Below, piece by piece: positions 16,108 through 24,659 of a stretch of DNA of 50,588 bases. Source of the DNA: Cyclobacteriaceae bacterium (GTDB lineage: Bacteria; Bacteroidota; Bacteroidia; Cytophagales; Cyclobacteriaceae); contig CATQIH010000010.1 in assembly GCA_958296015.1 (NCBI GenBank), positions 1 to 50,588 of the forward strand. Direction: 5' to 3'. The translations under genes and the position numbers were made by a program. Numbering within the stretch: the first letter of the stretch is position 1; each line of letters starts with the position of its first letter. The notes beneath the pieces were generated by a model that was given only the letters and a program-made list of their open reading frames with translations, did no database searches and was not told the origin of the DNA.

Positions 16108-17589
16108 ATGATCACAGGAGAATTGCGCAGCGAGGTAGATAAACTTTGGCTTGCCTTCCATTCCGGAGGAATTACCGACCCGCTCACAACGATACAACAG
16201 ATTACCTACCTGCTGTTTTTGCGCAGGCTGGATGAAATACAGACTGTCAAAGAAAACAAAGCCAACCGTCTGGGCAAACCCATAGAAGACGCGATTTACC
16301 AGCCAGACCAGTCGGCTATTCGCTGGAGTAGTTTCAAAGACCTGGACCCGGAACAGATGTACGAGGTGTTCACTGAGGTGAACGAGAAACGTCCGGTGAC
16401 GGCCTTTAACTTTATTAAGACGGTGGGCGGAGAAGGTAGCCAGATTGCCCGCTTTTTCAAGGATGCTACTTTCATGATCAACAGTCCCTATCTGCTGGAC
16501 AAAGTGGTGCAGATGGTGGCCAAGATCAATATGAGCGACCTGGATACCAAAGGGGATTTGTATGAATATCTGTTGTCCAAGCTGACGATGGCAGGCAAAG
16601 CCGGGCAGTTTCGCACGCCTCGCCACATCATCAAGATGATGGTGGAAATGACACAGCCGCAACTTAATGACAAAATATGTGATCCTTCTGCCGGTACGGC
16701 TGGCTTCCTGGTGGCAGCCAATGAATACCTGCGGCAGCATCATGCCGATGCTTTCCTGCAAGAAGATTTTAAAGCGTTTTTCAACAAAGAAATGTTCACT
16801 GGCATTGAGTTCGATGCCCAAATGATGCGTATCGGTGCCATGAACCTGATCCTGCACGGCATAGAGCAGCCAAACCTGCTGCCGGTGAATGCACTGTCTG
16901 AGCAAAATCCTATCCATGAGGAGTTCTCCCTGATACTGGCCAACCCTCCTTTCAAGGGAACGCTGGATTATGAGCGTGTCAATCACAACATCTTGCAGGT
17001 GGTCAAGACCAAAAGCACCGAGTTGCTCTTTCTGGCACTGATGCTGCGGATGCTCAGAACCGGAGGACGCTGTGCTGTCATTGTGCCCGATGGTGTATTG
17101 TTTGGCAGCAACAAAGCCTACAAGATCATTCGTCGGCAGATCATAGAGAAACACCAGCTACAGGCCGTGATCAGCATGCCCAGTGGCGTGTTCAAGCCCT
17201 ATGCGGGGGTGAGTACTGCCGTTCTGTTCTTTACCAAGACCAACGCCGGTGGTTCTGATAAGGTCTGGTTCTATGGTATGGAAAAAGACGGATTTAGCCT
17301 GGATGATAAACGTACACCCAAGCCGGAACAAAACGACATTCCGGATATCATACAACGCTGGAAAAATTCGGATGCCGAAGCTGAACGCAAACGTACCGAT
17401 CAGTCTTTCTATGTGCCGGTACAGGAGATCATCGACAACGACTGGGATCTGTCATTTAACCGCTACCGCGAAATTGTATATGAAGAGGTTCAGTATGATC
17501 CGCCCAGCCAGATCATGGCAGACCTGGAACAACTTAACAGGGAACAACAGGACGATCTGCAAGCGTTAAAGAGTATATTGAATTTATAG
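16108..17589 (+). CDS. hsdM: Type I restriction-modification methyltransferase subunit
   Basis: A 493-residue HsdM. An N-terminal helical domain (about 8-130, starting GELRSEVDKLW) is followed by the N6-adenine methylase domain with motif I DPSAGTAGF (192-200) for S-adenosylmethionine and motif IV NPPF (279-282). QFRTPRHIIKMM (167-178) is the usual HsdM lead-in. It methylates adenine in the site chosen by HsdS and forms the core of the modification and restriction complexes. It is the first gene of an operon running through hsdR and is preceded by a sigma54-type promoter. The length is normal and all motifs are intact. Confidence 0.96.
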   Translation: MITGELRSEVDKLWLAFHSGGITDPLTTIQQITYLLFLRRLDEIQTVKENKANRLGKPIEDAIYQPDQSAIRWSSFKDLDPEQMYEVFTEVNEKRPVTAFNFIKTVGGEGSQIARFFKDATFMINSPYLLDKVVQMVAKINMSDLDTKGDLYEYLLSKLTMAGKAGQFRTPRHIIKMMVEMTQPQLNDKICDPSAGTAGFLVAANEYLRQHHADAFLQEDFKAFFNKEMFTGIEFDAQMMRIGAMNLILHGIEQPNLLPVNALSEQNPIHEEFSLILANPPFKGTLDYERVNHNILQVVKTKSTELLFLALMLRMLRTGGRCAVIVPDGVLFGSNKAYKIIRRQIIEKHQLQAVISMPSGVFKPYAGVSTAVLFFTKTNAGGSDKVWFYGMEKDGFSLDDKRTPKPEQNDIPDIIQRWKNSDAEAERKRTDQSFYVPVQEIIDNDWDLSFNRYREIVYEEVQYDPPSQIMADLEQLNREQQDDLQALKSILNL

Positions 17590-17628
17590 TGCAATTGTGC
17601 CATATCTTGTGGCACAAAATGAATGTAA

Positions 17629-17919
17629 ATGAATAAAACCATGACAAAAGCCATACAACTTGTGCTGGAGGAAGAACTGGCGCAGAAATACGAAAACCTT
17701 TCTTCTGTTGAAAAGGAAAGGCTGATGGAGATGATACAAAATCTACTCAAGGCAGAATCTTCCTGGGCATCGCTCAAGGATATTATCAGCAGGCTGGCGC
17801 AGAGTGAAATAAAAGCACAGCCTGGTCAGCCCACAGATCGCCGCCCTTCTTACTTTGGTAGCGCCAGGGGTAAAATCAAAATAGCGGATGATTTTGATGC
17901 GCCAACATTATTTGAATAA
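17629..17919 (+). CDS. Antitoxin-like protein (DUF2281-type C-terminus)
   Basis: A 96-residue protein. The helical first part has VEKERLMEMI, and the end reads GSARGKIKIADDFDAPTLFE, close to the GKIxxxDDFDEP tail of DUF2281 antitoxin-like proteins that usually pair with PIN toxins. No PIN gene follows; the next gene is another small antitoxin-like protein. It sits between hsdM and the DUF1016 nuclease gene. The ATG at 17641 is an alternative start. Family call moderate; whether it restrains a partner is unknown. Confidence 0.7.
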   Translation: MNKTMTKAIQLVLEEELAQKYENLSSVEKERLMEMIQNLLKAESSWASLKDIISRLAQSEIKAQPGQPTDRRPSYFGSARGKIKIADDFDAPTLFE

Positions 17920-17935
17920 CATAAATGCAGCCACT

Positions 17936-18220
17936 ATGGAAAATACATTATTAACATCAAGAAAATATAAACTCATTCAGGAAATTATTAGTCTTGAGGA
18001 TGAGGAGGGTATTGCAAAACTGGAAGAACAGGTAACCTTTTGGCACCAAAAAGATAAGTTTCGGGAAGCAGTAAAACCCATACGCCAAGAGGTTTCACTG
18101 AACCAGATGATGGCCGAACAACACTATCAGCCAGTGCAGAAAGAAGAATTTTTTCGGAAAGCAAAAAAATTGAACATTGAAGAATCGTTGGAGGATCTAC
18201 TTTCTGCGCTTGATCGATGA
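17936..18220 (+). CDS. Small antitoxin-like protein
   Basis: A 94-residue, strongly helical, charged protein ending KKLNIEESLEDLLSALDR, a tail style I know from Bacteroidota addiction-module proteins. The ATG at 17936 fits better than the upstream in-frame codon at 17888 that overlaps the previous gene. Its stop overlaps the DUF1016 gene start (ATGA), so the two are probably translated together. No toxin partner is evident unless it is the DUF1016 nuclease. Function inferred weakly. Confidence 0.65.
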   Translation: MENTLLTSRKYKLIQEIISLEDEEGIAKLEEQVTFWHQKDKFREAVKPIRQEVSLNQMMAEQHYQPVQKEEFFRKAKKLNIEESLEDLLSALDR

Positions 18221-19257
18221 AAGATGATATAATCAACCATTCGGAGTATCAGGAATGGATACTGGAGATTAAGCTCAAAATTCACAGTACCCGCCATCAG
18301 GTGGCGCTGGCGGTGAATGTGCATCTATTAGAATTGTACTGGCAGTTGGGCAAGGAAATCAGTCAGAAGCAAGTCCATGCACAATGGGGTAGTAAGTTTA
18401 TAGAACAGCTTGCGGTAGATTTAAAGCATGAGTTTCCTGATATCAAAGGGTTTTCCCGGCGAAATCTCTATGCCATCAGGCAATGGTATCTGTTCTATGC
18501 ACAGGAGTTTCCAATTGTGCCACAGCCTGTGGCACAAATTCCATGGGGACACAACCGGTTGATTATCAACAAGACAGACAATATCAAAGAAGCATTGTTC
18601 TATGCCACAGAAACGGCTAACCATGCATGGTCTCGCGATACACTGGATGCACAAATAGCCTCGCGGCTTTATGATAGAAAAGGAAAAGCCATCACTAATT
18701 TTCAGCAGACTTTGCCGGAACAAAAATCCAAGATGGCCAATGCCCTGTTAAAAGACCCTTACAATTTTGATTTTCTGGGACTGGAAGAAGATGCACTGGA
18801 ACGTGAAATTGAGCACCAAATGATGGCGAAGATCACAGATTTTCTGCTGGAACTGGGCAAAGGATTTGCTTTTGTGGGCAGGCAGTACAAACTTGAGATC
18901 AGCGAAACTGATTACTTCCTGGACCTGCTGTTTTATCATCTGGACCTTCGGTGTTACGTGGTCATTGAACTTAAAGCCGGAAAATTTAAGCCTGAGCATA
19001 CCGGGAAACTCAACTTTTACCTGTCGGCAGTAGACAGCCAGGTTAAAAAAGCAGAAGACAACCCGACCATTGGCATTTTGCTATGCAAAAGCAAGGATAA
19101 AATAGAAGCAGAATATGCCCTACGGGACATCCAAAAACCGATGGGCATCAGTGAATATCGCCTGAGCGAAGCCATTCCGGAAAATATAAAAGGCAGACTT
19201 CCCTCTATAGAAGAACTGGAAGGAGAACTTGCCAAAAAAATGAACAAAGAAAAGTAA
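18217..19257 (+). CDS. DUF1016 (YhcG-type) PD-(D/E)XK nuclease
   Basis: A 346-residue protein. The N-terminal DUF1016_N part (about 5-150) has LYWQLGKEISQKQ and GFSRRNLYAIRQWY. The C-terminal nuclease part has candidate catalytic residues Asp232/Asp236 and Glu251-x-Lys253 (VIELKAGKF). The family often rides inside type I restriction operons in this phylum. It could protect, target or degrade nucleic acid in concert with the system; the exact role is not known. It overlaps both neighbours by a few bases, confirming one operon. Confidence 0.9.
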   Translation: MKDDIINHSEYQEWILEIKLKIHSTRHQVALAVNVHLLELYWQLGKEISQKQVHAQWGSKFIEQLAVDLKHEFPDIKGFSRRNLYAIRQWYLFYAQEFPIVPQPVAQIPWGHNRLIINKTDNIKEALFYATETANHAWSRDTLDAQIASRLYDRKGKAITNFQQTLPEQKSKMANALLKDPYNFDFLGLEEDALEREIEHQMMAKITDFLLELGKGFAFVGRQYKLEISETDYFLDLLFYHLDLRCYVVIELKAGKFKPEHTGKLNFYLSAVDSQVKKAEDNPTIGILLCKSKDKIEAEYALRDIQKPMGISEYRLSEAIPENIKGRLPSIEELEGELAKKMNKEK

Positions 19258-19328
19258 TGATTCATGTACCAAACCAACATACCCCACACCCAACATTACC
19301 AAAACCAAGCTGCGGAGGGGCTGAGAGG

Positions 19329-20528
19329 ATGAATGTAGCTTATGTAAAAGTGAAGGAGGTTTCTAACATAATATCTGGATATGCTTTCAAGTCCAATATG
19401 TTCAATAATGAGCAAAAAGGTATGCCGATAATTCGGATTAGAGATATATCAAAGGATTATTCAAAGACGTATACCGAAGAAAGCTATAGAGAAGAATTTA
19501 TAGTAAGAAAAGGGGATTTTCTAATTGGAATGGATGGTGAGTTTAATCTATTTAAATGGTCAGGTCCTGATGCTCTACTCAATCAAAGGGTTTGTAAAAT
19601 TATTCCTAACAAGAAAGTAAATTCTAAATACTTGTTATATTTTTTACCTAAAGAGCTAAAAATAATTGAAGATGTTACTCCTTTTGTTACTGTTAAACAT
19701 TTATCTGTAAAGAAGATACAGCAAATCAAAATCCCCCTCCCACCCTTAGCCATACAGCAAAAGATAGCCGAAGCCCTGGACAAAGCCGATGCCATCCGCC
19801 GCCGCAACAAGCAAATGCTGGAAAAATACGACCAGCTAATTTATAGTCAATACTTAAATTGGTTTGGGAAAGAGAATTTTCTATTTGATCACTGGAAGGA
19901 AGTAGAAATCAAAAATCTAGCAGAAAATAAAAAGGGATCAATGAGAACAGGTCCATTTGGAAGTGACTTGCTACATAGTGAGTTTGTTGACGAAGGAATA
20001 GCAGTATTAGGAATAGATAACGCTGTGGAAAACACTTTTAATTGGAAAGGAAGAAGGTTTATAACTCTAGAGAAATTTGAAAAATTGAAACGATACAGAG
20101 TTTTTCCAAATGATGTTATTATTACGATAATGGGAACTACAGGTCGTTCTGCTGTAATACCTGAAAATATACCTTTAGCTATTAACACTAAACATTTAGC
20201 TGCAATTACCCTGAATAAGAAAATTGCTAATCCTTATTTTGTTGCATATTCAATACACTCCAATCCATACATTTTAGAGCAAATTAAACAACGAACTAGA
20301 GGAGCGATTATGGATGGATTGAATTTAACAATTATCAAAGAACTAAAAGTAAAGCTCCCCCCCATCGAACTCCAAAACCACTTCGCTAAAACTATTGAAG
20401 AAATTGAAGTCCTGAAAATTAAAGTTCAGCAGGAACGGACTGCTTCCGAAAACTTATTCCAATCCCTGCTCCAAAAAGCCTTTAAAGGTGAACTATTTGA
20501 ACAAACCACGGTAGCTCATGAAATCTAA
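19329..20528 (+). CDS. hsdS: Type I restriction-modification specificity subunit
   Basis: A 399-residue HsdS with two target-recognition domains and two conserved helical spacers. The first is IPLPPLAIQQKIAEALDKAD (about residues 137-156), the second KLPPIELQNHFAKTIEEIE near 343-361. It recognises a bipartite DNA site and positions HsdM and HsdR. The recognition domains are clearly AT-richer than the spacers and the hsdM/hsdR genes, a mark of exchange between systems. The ATG at 19329 is preferred: a GGAGGGG/GAGAGG purine stretch lies just before it and the protein then starts like other HsdS. The in-frame ATG at 19257 overlaps the previous stop and adds 24 proline-rich residues. Confidence 0.93.
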   Translation: MNVAYVKVKEVSNIISGYAFKSNMFNNEQKGMPIIRIRDISKDYSKTYTEESYREEFIVRKGDFLIGMDGEFNLFKWSGPDALLNQRVCKIIPNKKVNSKYLLYFLPKELKIIEDVTPFVTVKHLSVKKIQQIKIPLPPLAIQQKIAEALDKADAIRRRNKQMLEKYDQLIYSQYLNWFGKENFLFDHWKEVEIKNLAENKKGSMRTGPFGSDLLHSEFVDEGIAVLGIDNAVENTFNWKGRRFITLEKFEKLKRYRVFPNDVIITIMGTTGRSAVIPENIPLAINTKHLAAITLNKKIANPYFVAYSIHSNPYILEQIKQRTRGAIMDGLNLTIIKELKVKLPPIELQNHFAKTIEEIEVLKIKVQQERTASENLFQSLLQKAFKGELFEQTTVAHEI

Positions 20529-23500
20529 TTTTGATTTTCTTGCCACAGAATTTCCGGAGCTGTATACCAATGCCCGCCAGGCCGAGACTTACCTGCGATC
20601 TGACCCCATCGGCTCCGCTTTCTTCAGTCGCCGCACCCTGGAATATGCCCTGTACTGGATGTACGAAAACGATCCTGATTTTCCGGACTTGGACGAGATG
20701 GAAAGAGCCTATGGCCGCTACTACAACATTAGTCACATGATGGATGACCCGGCCTTTGCCCGGGAAATACCGCCCAAATACCAGGAGGGTCTTCAACTGG
20801 TACGCAAAAACGGCAATGCGGCCTCTCACCGCGACAAGCAAAAAAGGAAATTCAATCCGCATTTGGCAGAAGTTTCTTTGTTCCACCTCCACCCCTTCCT
20901 GCAATGGTTCGCACAAGCCTATTATGAGCATGAAAAGCCGGAAGAACTGCCTTTTGATATGTCTGTTGTGCGGCAGTCGGGCAAAGTGATCTCCGATGAT
21001 GAACGCCAGAAGCTGGAAAAAGAGCAGGAGGCATTCAAAGCACAGCGGGCGCAGCTACAAGAAGAAAGAAAACAGTTGGAGGAAGAAAAAGCAAAACTCC
21101 GTGCCGAGCAGCAGCAAAACCGCCAACGTCGGCAGGACCATGCCAAATACGGTCTGCCCGACGTACACTACAGCGAGGCAGAAACCCGTCAGCTCTTTGT
21201 CAATGTGCTGCTCATGGAAGCTGGCTGGGACCCCGATGCTCCCGATACCAGCGAATACCCCGTTACCGGTCTGCCCGAAAGCGTCAGCACCACCGGCAAA
21301 GGCAAAGCTGACTACGTACTGTGGAACGATGATGGTAAACCGCTGGCTGTGGTAGAAGCCAAAAAAACGATGCACGAAGCCTACCGGGGACAGCACCAGG
21401 CTAAACTCTATGCTGACTGCCTGGAACAGATGAAAGGACAACGGCCTGTCATCTTCTTTACCAATGGCTTTGAGACCTGGCTGTGGGACGATGTGTTCTA
21501 TCCACCTCGAAAGGTGATGGGCTTTCTGAACAAAGAAGCGTTGCAACTGCTGATCAAACGCCGTACCTCCCGCAGAGACTTAACCAAAGTACCGATCAAC
21601 AAAGACATAGCCGGTCGCCCCTACCAGCGGGAAGCCATCAAAAGAGTAGCACACCGCTATCAGGCCACAGTAGACGGGCAACTGCGGGGAGCGCACCGCA
21701 GGGCCTTGGTAGTCATGGCCACCGGAGCCGGAAAAACCCGTACCTCCGCTGCGCTGGTAGATGTACTCTCCAAAGCAGGCTGGGCCAAGCGCATCCTCTT
21801 CCTGGCCGACCGCACGGCCCTGGTGACGCAGGCCAAAAATGCCTTCCATACCTACCTGCCGCACCTCACGGCCATCGACCTGACCAAAGAAAAGGAAGAC
21901 CAGACTACCCGGCTGGTATTCTCCACCTACCCTACCATCATGAACTGCATAGAAAGCGATCAGGGCAGTTTGTACCCGATCGGTCATTTTGACCTCATCA
22001 TCATAGACGAAGCGCACCGTTCGATCTACCAGAAGTACCGCGCCATCTTCGACTACTTTGATGCCATGCTGCTGGGCCTTACCGCCACACCCAAAGATGA
22101 AGTAGATCATGATACCTACGACTTCTTCCAGTGCGATAACGGCGATCCTACGGCCAAATACGAACTGGGCGAAGCCGTGCATGATAAACACCTGGTGCCG
22201 CCCAAAGGCCAGGCCATAGACCTGGGCTTTATCCGCCGTGGTATCAAATACAGTGAGTTGTCCAAAGACGAGCAGGACAAATACGAAGAAACCTTCCGTG
22301 ATGAATTTGGTCATGTGCCGGAAGAGATCGGGGCAGCGGCCATCAACCAGTGGCTGTTCAACAAAGACACCATCAACAAGATGCTCGGCTACCTGATGCA
22401 AAACGGATTGAAAGTACAGGGAGGTGATAAAATAGGTAAGTCCATCATCTTTGCCAAAAACCATCTGCATGCGGACCTGATCCGGAAGTACTTTGATGAG
22501 CAATATCCGCAGCATGGAGGCGACTTTATGCAGGTAGTAACACATAACATAGACAAAGTGCAGGACCTGATAGACAAATTTAAACAACCTGCCAGCTACC
22601 CACAGATTGCCGTATCGGTAGATATGCTGGACACCGGCATCGATGTTCCGGAGATTGTAAATCTGGTATTCTTTAAGCCGGTTTATTCCAAAGCTAAGTT
22701 CTGGCAGATGATCGGTCGGGGTACGCGCTTGTCTCCTAACCTGTTTGGTCCGGGAGAAGACAAAGCATACTTCTACGTGTTTGACTTCTGCGGCAATTAC
22801 GAGTTTTTCGGACAAAATCCGGAAGGCATCCAGGCCGGTAAATCTGAATCGCTATCGGCAAGCCTGTTCAAAAAGCGCATAGAGCTTGCCGAAGTGCTCA
22901 GGGGGCCAAAGTTTCAGGAAGAAGACTACCAAGACCACCGGAGACATCTGCTGGACCTGTCGCATTTTGAAGTGAACAAACTATGGAACCGTCAGCACAA
23001 TATTAGCATCCGCAGTAAGCTGCAACACATTTCTGGTTTTAAAGACCGTGCACCGTGGGATAGTCTGAGCCGTGCTGCCCTTTCAGATATCTTTGAACAT
23101 ATTGCCCGGCTGGTAGAATTGGATGAGCCTGACGAGTACGCCAAGCGTTTTGACATGCTCATCTACCAACTGCAATATGCCCTGCTCAAAGAAGACCCTA
23201 ACATCAGTAACTGGCAGGCCAGATTGACCACTACTTCCCAAAAGCTGCTGCTGCTCAGTAATGTGGAAGTCGTCCGGCTCAAGCTGGTAGAGATTGAAGC
23301 TATCCTTTCAGCATCGTACTGGGAGCATCTTACCCTGGAGAAACTGGAAAACACCCGTCTGGCTTTGCGCGATCTGATCCGGCTGTTTGACCAGCAAAAC
23401 AAACAGAAAATTTACCATACCAACTTCCGCGATAGCATTGTAGGTGTATCGGAGCACAACTACATGCCGGTGTACAGCAGCTTTGAAAGCTATGAAAAAC

Positions 23501-23949
23501 GTGTGCACAAGCTTATAGAAAACAACAAAGATCATCTGGCCATCAGAAAGTTGCATACCAATCTTCCCATTACTTCTGAAGAGCTGAAAGAACTGGAACG
23601 CATTCTGCTGGATGACATGGACGAAGAGCAGCGTCAGAAAATGGAGGAAGAAATGCATCACGAGCCACTAGGCTTACTACTGCGCAATGTGATGGGTCTG
23701 GACCGCCAGGCCGCCAAAGCAGCCTTTGTTGAATTTGATGAAAAAAACAACCTGTCGCCCGATCAGTTACGTTTTATCAACCAGATCATAGATCACCTTT
23801 CGCAAAATGGTTTTGTAGATTCCGGCATGCTCTACGAAGTTCCTTATACCAACATCAATGACCAAGGCATAGATGCCATCTTTCCCAAACAGGATGCAGA
23901 TAAGATCTTTGAAATATTAGGAAGGATTAAAGGAAATGCAGTGGCTTAA
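20518..23949 (+). CDS. hsdR: Type I restriction enzyme subunit (endonuclease/translocase)
   Basis: A 1,143-residue HsdR. An N-terminal DUF4145-like domain (about 10-130) is followed by a coiled coil (about 160-210), then a PD-(D/E)XK nuclease with Asp265, Glu280 and Lys282. The SF2 helicase core has Walker A ATGAGKT (about 401-407), DEAH at 497-500, GLTATP shortly after, and QMIGRGTR in motif VI. The C-terminal third fits EcoEI_R_C. It translocates and cuts unmodified DNA. It overlaps hsdS by 11 bases. All catalytic motifs are intact, so restriction should be functional. Confidence 0.96.
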   Translation: MKSNFDFLATEFPELYTNARQAETYLRSDPIGSAFFSRRTLEYALYWMYENDPDFPDLDEMERAYGRYYNISHMMDDPAFAREIPPKYQEGLQLVRKNGNAASHRDKQKRKFNPHLAEVSLFHLHPFLQWFAQAYYEHEKPEELPFDMSVVRQSGKVISDDERQKLEKEQEAFKAQRAQLQEERKQLEEEKAKLRAEQQQNRQRRQDHAKYGLPDVHYSEAETRQLFVNVLLMEAGWDPDAPDTSEYPVTGLPESVSTTGKGKADYVLWNDDGKPLAVVEAKKTMHEAYRGQHQAKLYADCLEQMKGQRPVIFFTNGFETWLWDDVFYPPRKVMGFLNKEALQLLIKRRTSRRDLTKVPINKDIAGRPYQREAIKRVAHRYQATVDGQLRGAHRRALVVMATGAGKTRTSAALVDVLSKAGWAKRILFLADRTALVTQAKNAFHTYLPHLTAIDLTKEKEDQTTRLVFSTYPTIMNCIESDQGSLYPIGHFDLIIIDEAHRSIYQKYRAIFDYFDAMLLGLTATPKDEVDHDTYDFFQCDNGDPTAKYELGEAVHDKHLVPPKGQAIDLGFIRRGIKYSELSKDEQDKYEETFRDEFGHVPEEIGAAAINQWLFNKDTINKMLGYLMQNGLKVQGGDKIGKSIIFAKNHLHADLIRKYFDEQYPQHGGDFMQVVTHNIDKVQDLIDKFKQPASYPQIAVSVDMLDTGIDVPEIVNLVFFKPVYSKAKFWQMIGRGTRLSPNLFGPGEDKAYFYVFDFCGNYEFFGQNPEGIQAGKSESLSASLFKKRIELAEVLRGPKFQEEDYQDHRRHLLDLSHFEVNKLWNRQHNISIRSKLQHISGFKDRAPWDSLSRAALSDIFEHIARLVELDEPDEYAKRFDMLIYQLQYALLKEDPNISNWQARLTTTSQKLLLLSNVEVVRLKLVEIEAILSASYWEHLTLEKLENTRLALRDLIRLFDQQNKQKIYHTNFRDSIVGVSEHNYMPVYSSFESYEKRVHKLIENNKDHLAIRKLHTNLPITSEELKELERILLDDMDEEQRQKMEEEMHHEPLGLLLRNVMGLDRQAAKAAFVEFDEKNNLSPDQLRFINQIIDHLSQNGFVDSGMLYEVPYTNINDQGIDAIFPKQDADKIFEILGRIKGNAVA

Positions 23950-24038
23950 ATTATTTGACTCAATAATCGTTTTAAACTTTAATAGCAATGGTTGTTTTGT
24001 ATACTTTTATTGAGTATTTTTCTCAAAAAACTTAGGCT

Positions 24039-24569
24039 ATGGAAACTGAAATATTCAAATTTATATCCTCAATGTTGGATGAGAATAACGCGACGCTACC
24101 TTTAAGGATGCTTTTCGTTTTAGCAATCGTTGTTATTTGGATTTATTTTTTCAAAAAAGAAGATGCCAAAACTGAAAGTAATGATATTCTCGGTAAATTT
24201 TTGGATAGCATGGGGGTGATAGGCAAAAAAAGGAAAAAGCTTTCCAGAAAAATTGAAAATTGTTCATGTGATTTGCGTACATGGAAGCAAGCTTTTTACC
24301 GTATACAATTTGATAAAAATAGTAATGTAATATTAATAAAAATAACAGCTTTGGACAGGCTCATTCTTATGATTTTTTATTCTGCATTAGCTATGATTTT
24401 CGTGGGCGGTATGTGTTTATGTATAGGATTCATACTAGGAATAGAAAAAATAGATTCAATATTATACTTAGCCTCTCACGTTTTGATAATTGGTATTTCT
24501 ACATTCATAATGTTTTGCCACGAGGCTACAGCAACTATTGCTGCCAAAAAAATCCGAATGAGCCTATAA
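24039..24569 (+). CDS. Small integral membrane protein
   Basis: A 176-residue protein with three predicted membrane segments (about 22-40, 108-132, 140-162) and a basic, cysteine-containing middle (GKKRKKLSRKIENCSCDL). I do not recognise a family. It lies 90 bases after hsdR on the same strand and may be the last gene of the restriction operon or independent. AT-rich compared with hsdR. Confidence 0.65.
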   Translation: METEIFKFISSMLDENNATLPLRMLFVLAIVVIWIYFFKKEDAKTESNDILGKFLDSMGVIGKKRKKLSRKIENCSCDLRTWKQAFYRIQFDKNSNVILIKITALDRLILMIFYSALAMIFVGGMCLCIGFILGIEKIDSILYLASHVLIIGISTFIMFCHEATATIAAKKIRMSL

Positions 24570-24659
24570 AAGTTCTTTCGGATTTTCTATCTCAATAAAG
24601 CACACATTTAAAAAAGTTGAGTAACCTTTGCTATAGCTAAAACACTTATCATATCTGAT

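Noticed and set aside
16012-17154. 380-codon open frame on the minus strand opposite hsdM
   Set aside because: It is antisense to intact hsdM, His/Gln-rich as expected of a shadow frame, and has no domain.
21580-22815. 411-codon open frame on the minus strand opposite hsdR
   Set aside because: It runs antisense to the hsdR helicase core, and its composition is that of a complementary shadow.
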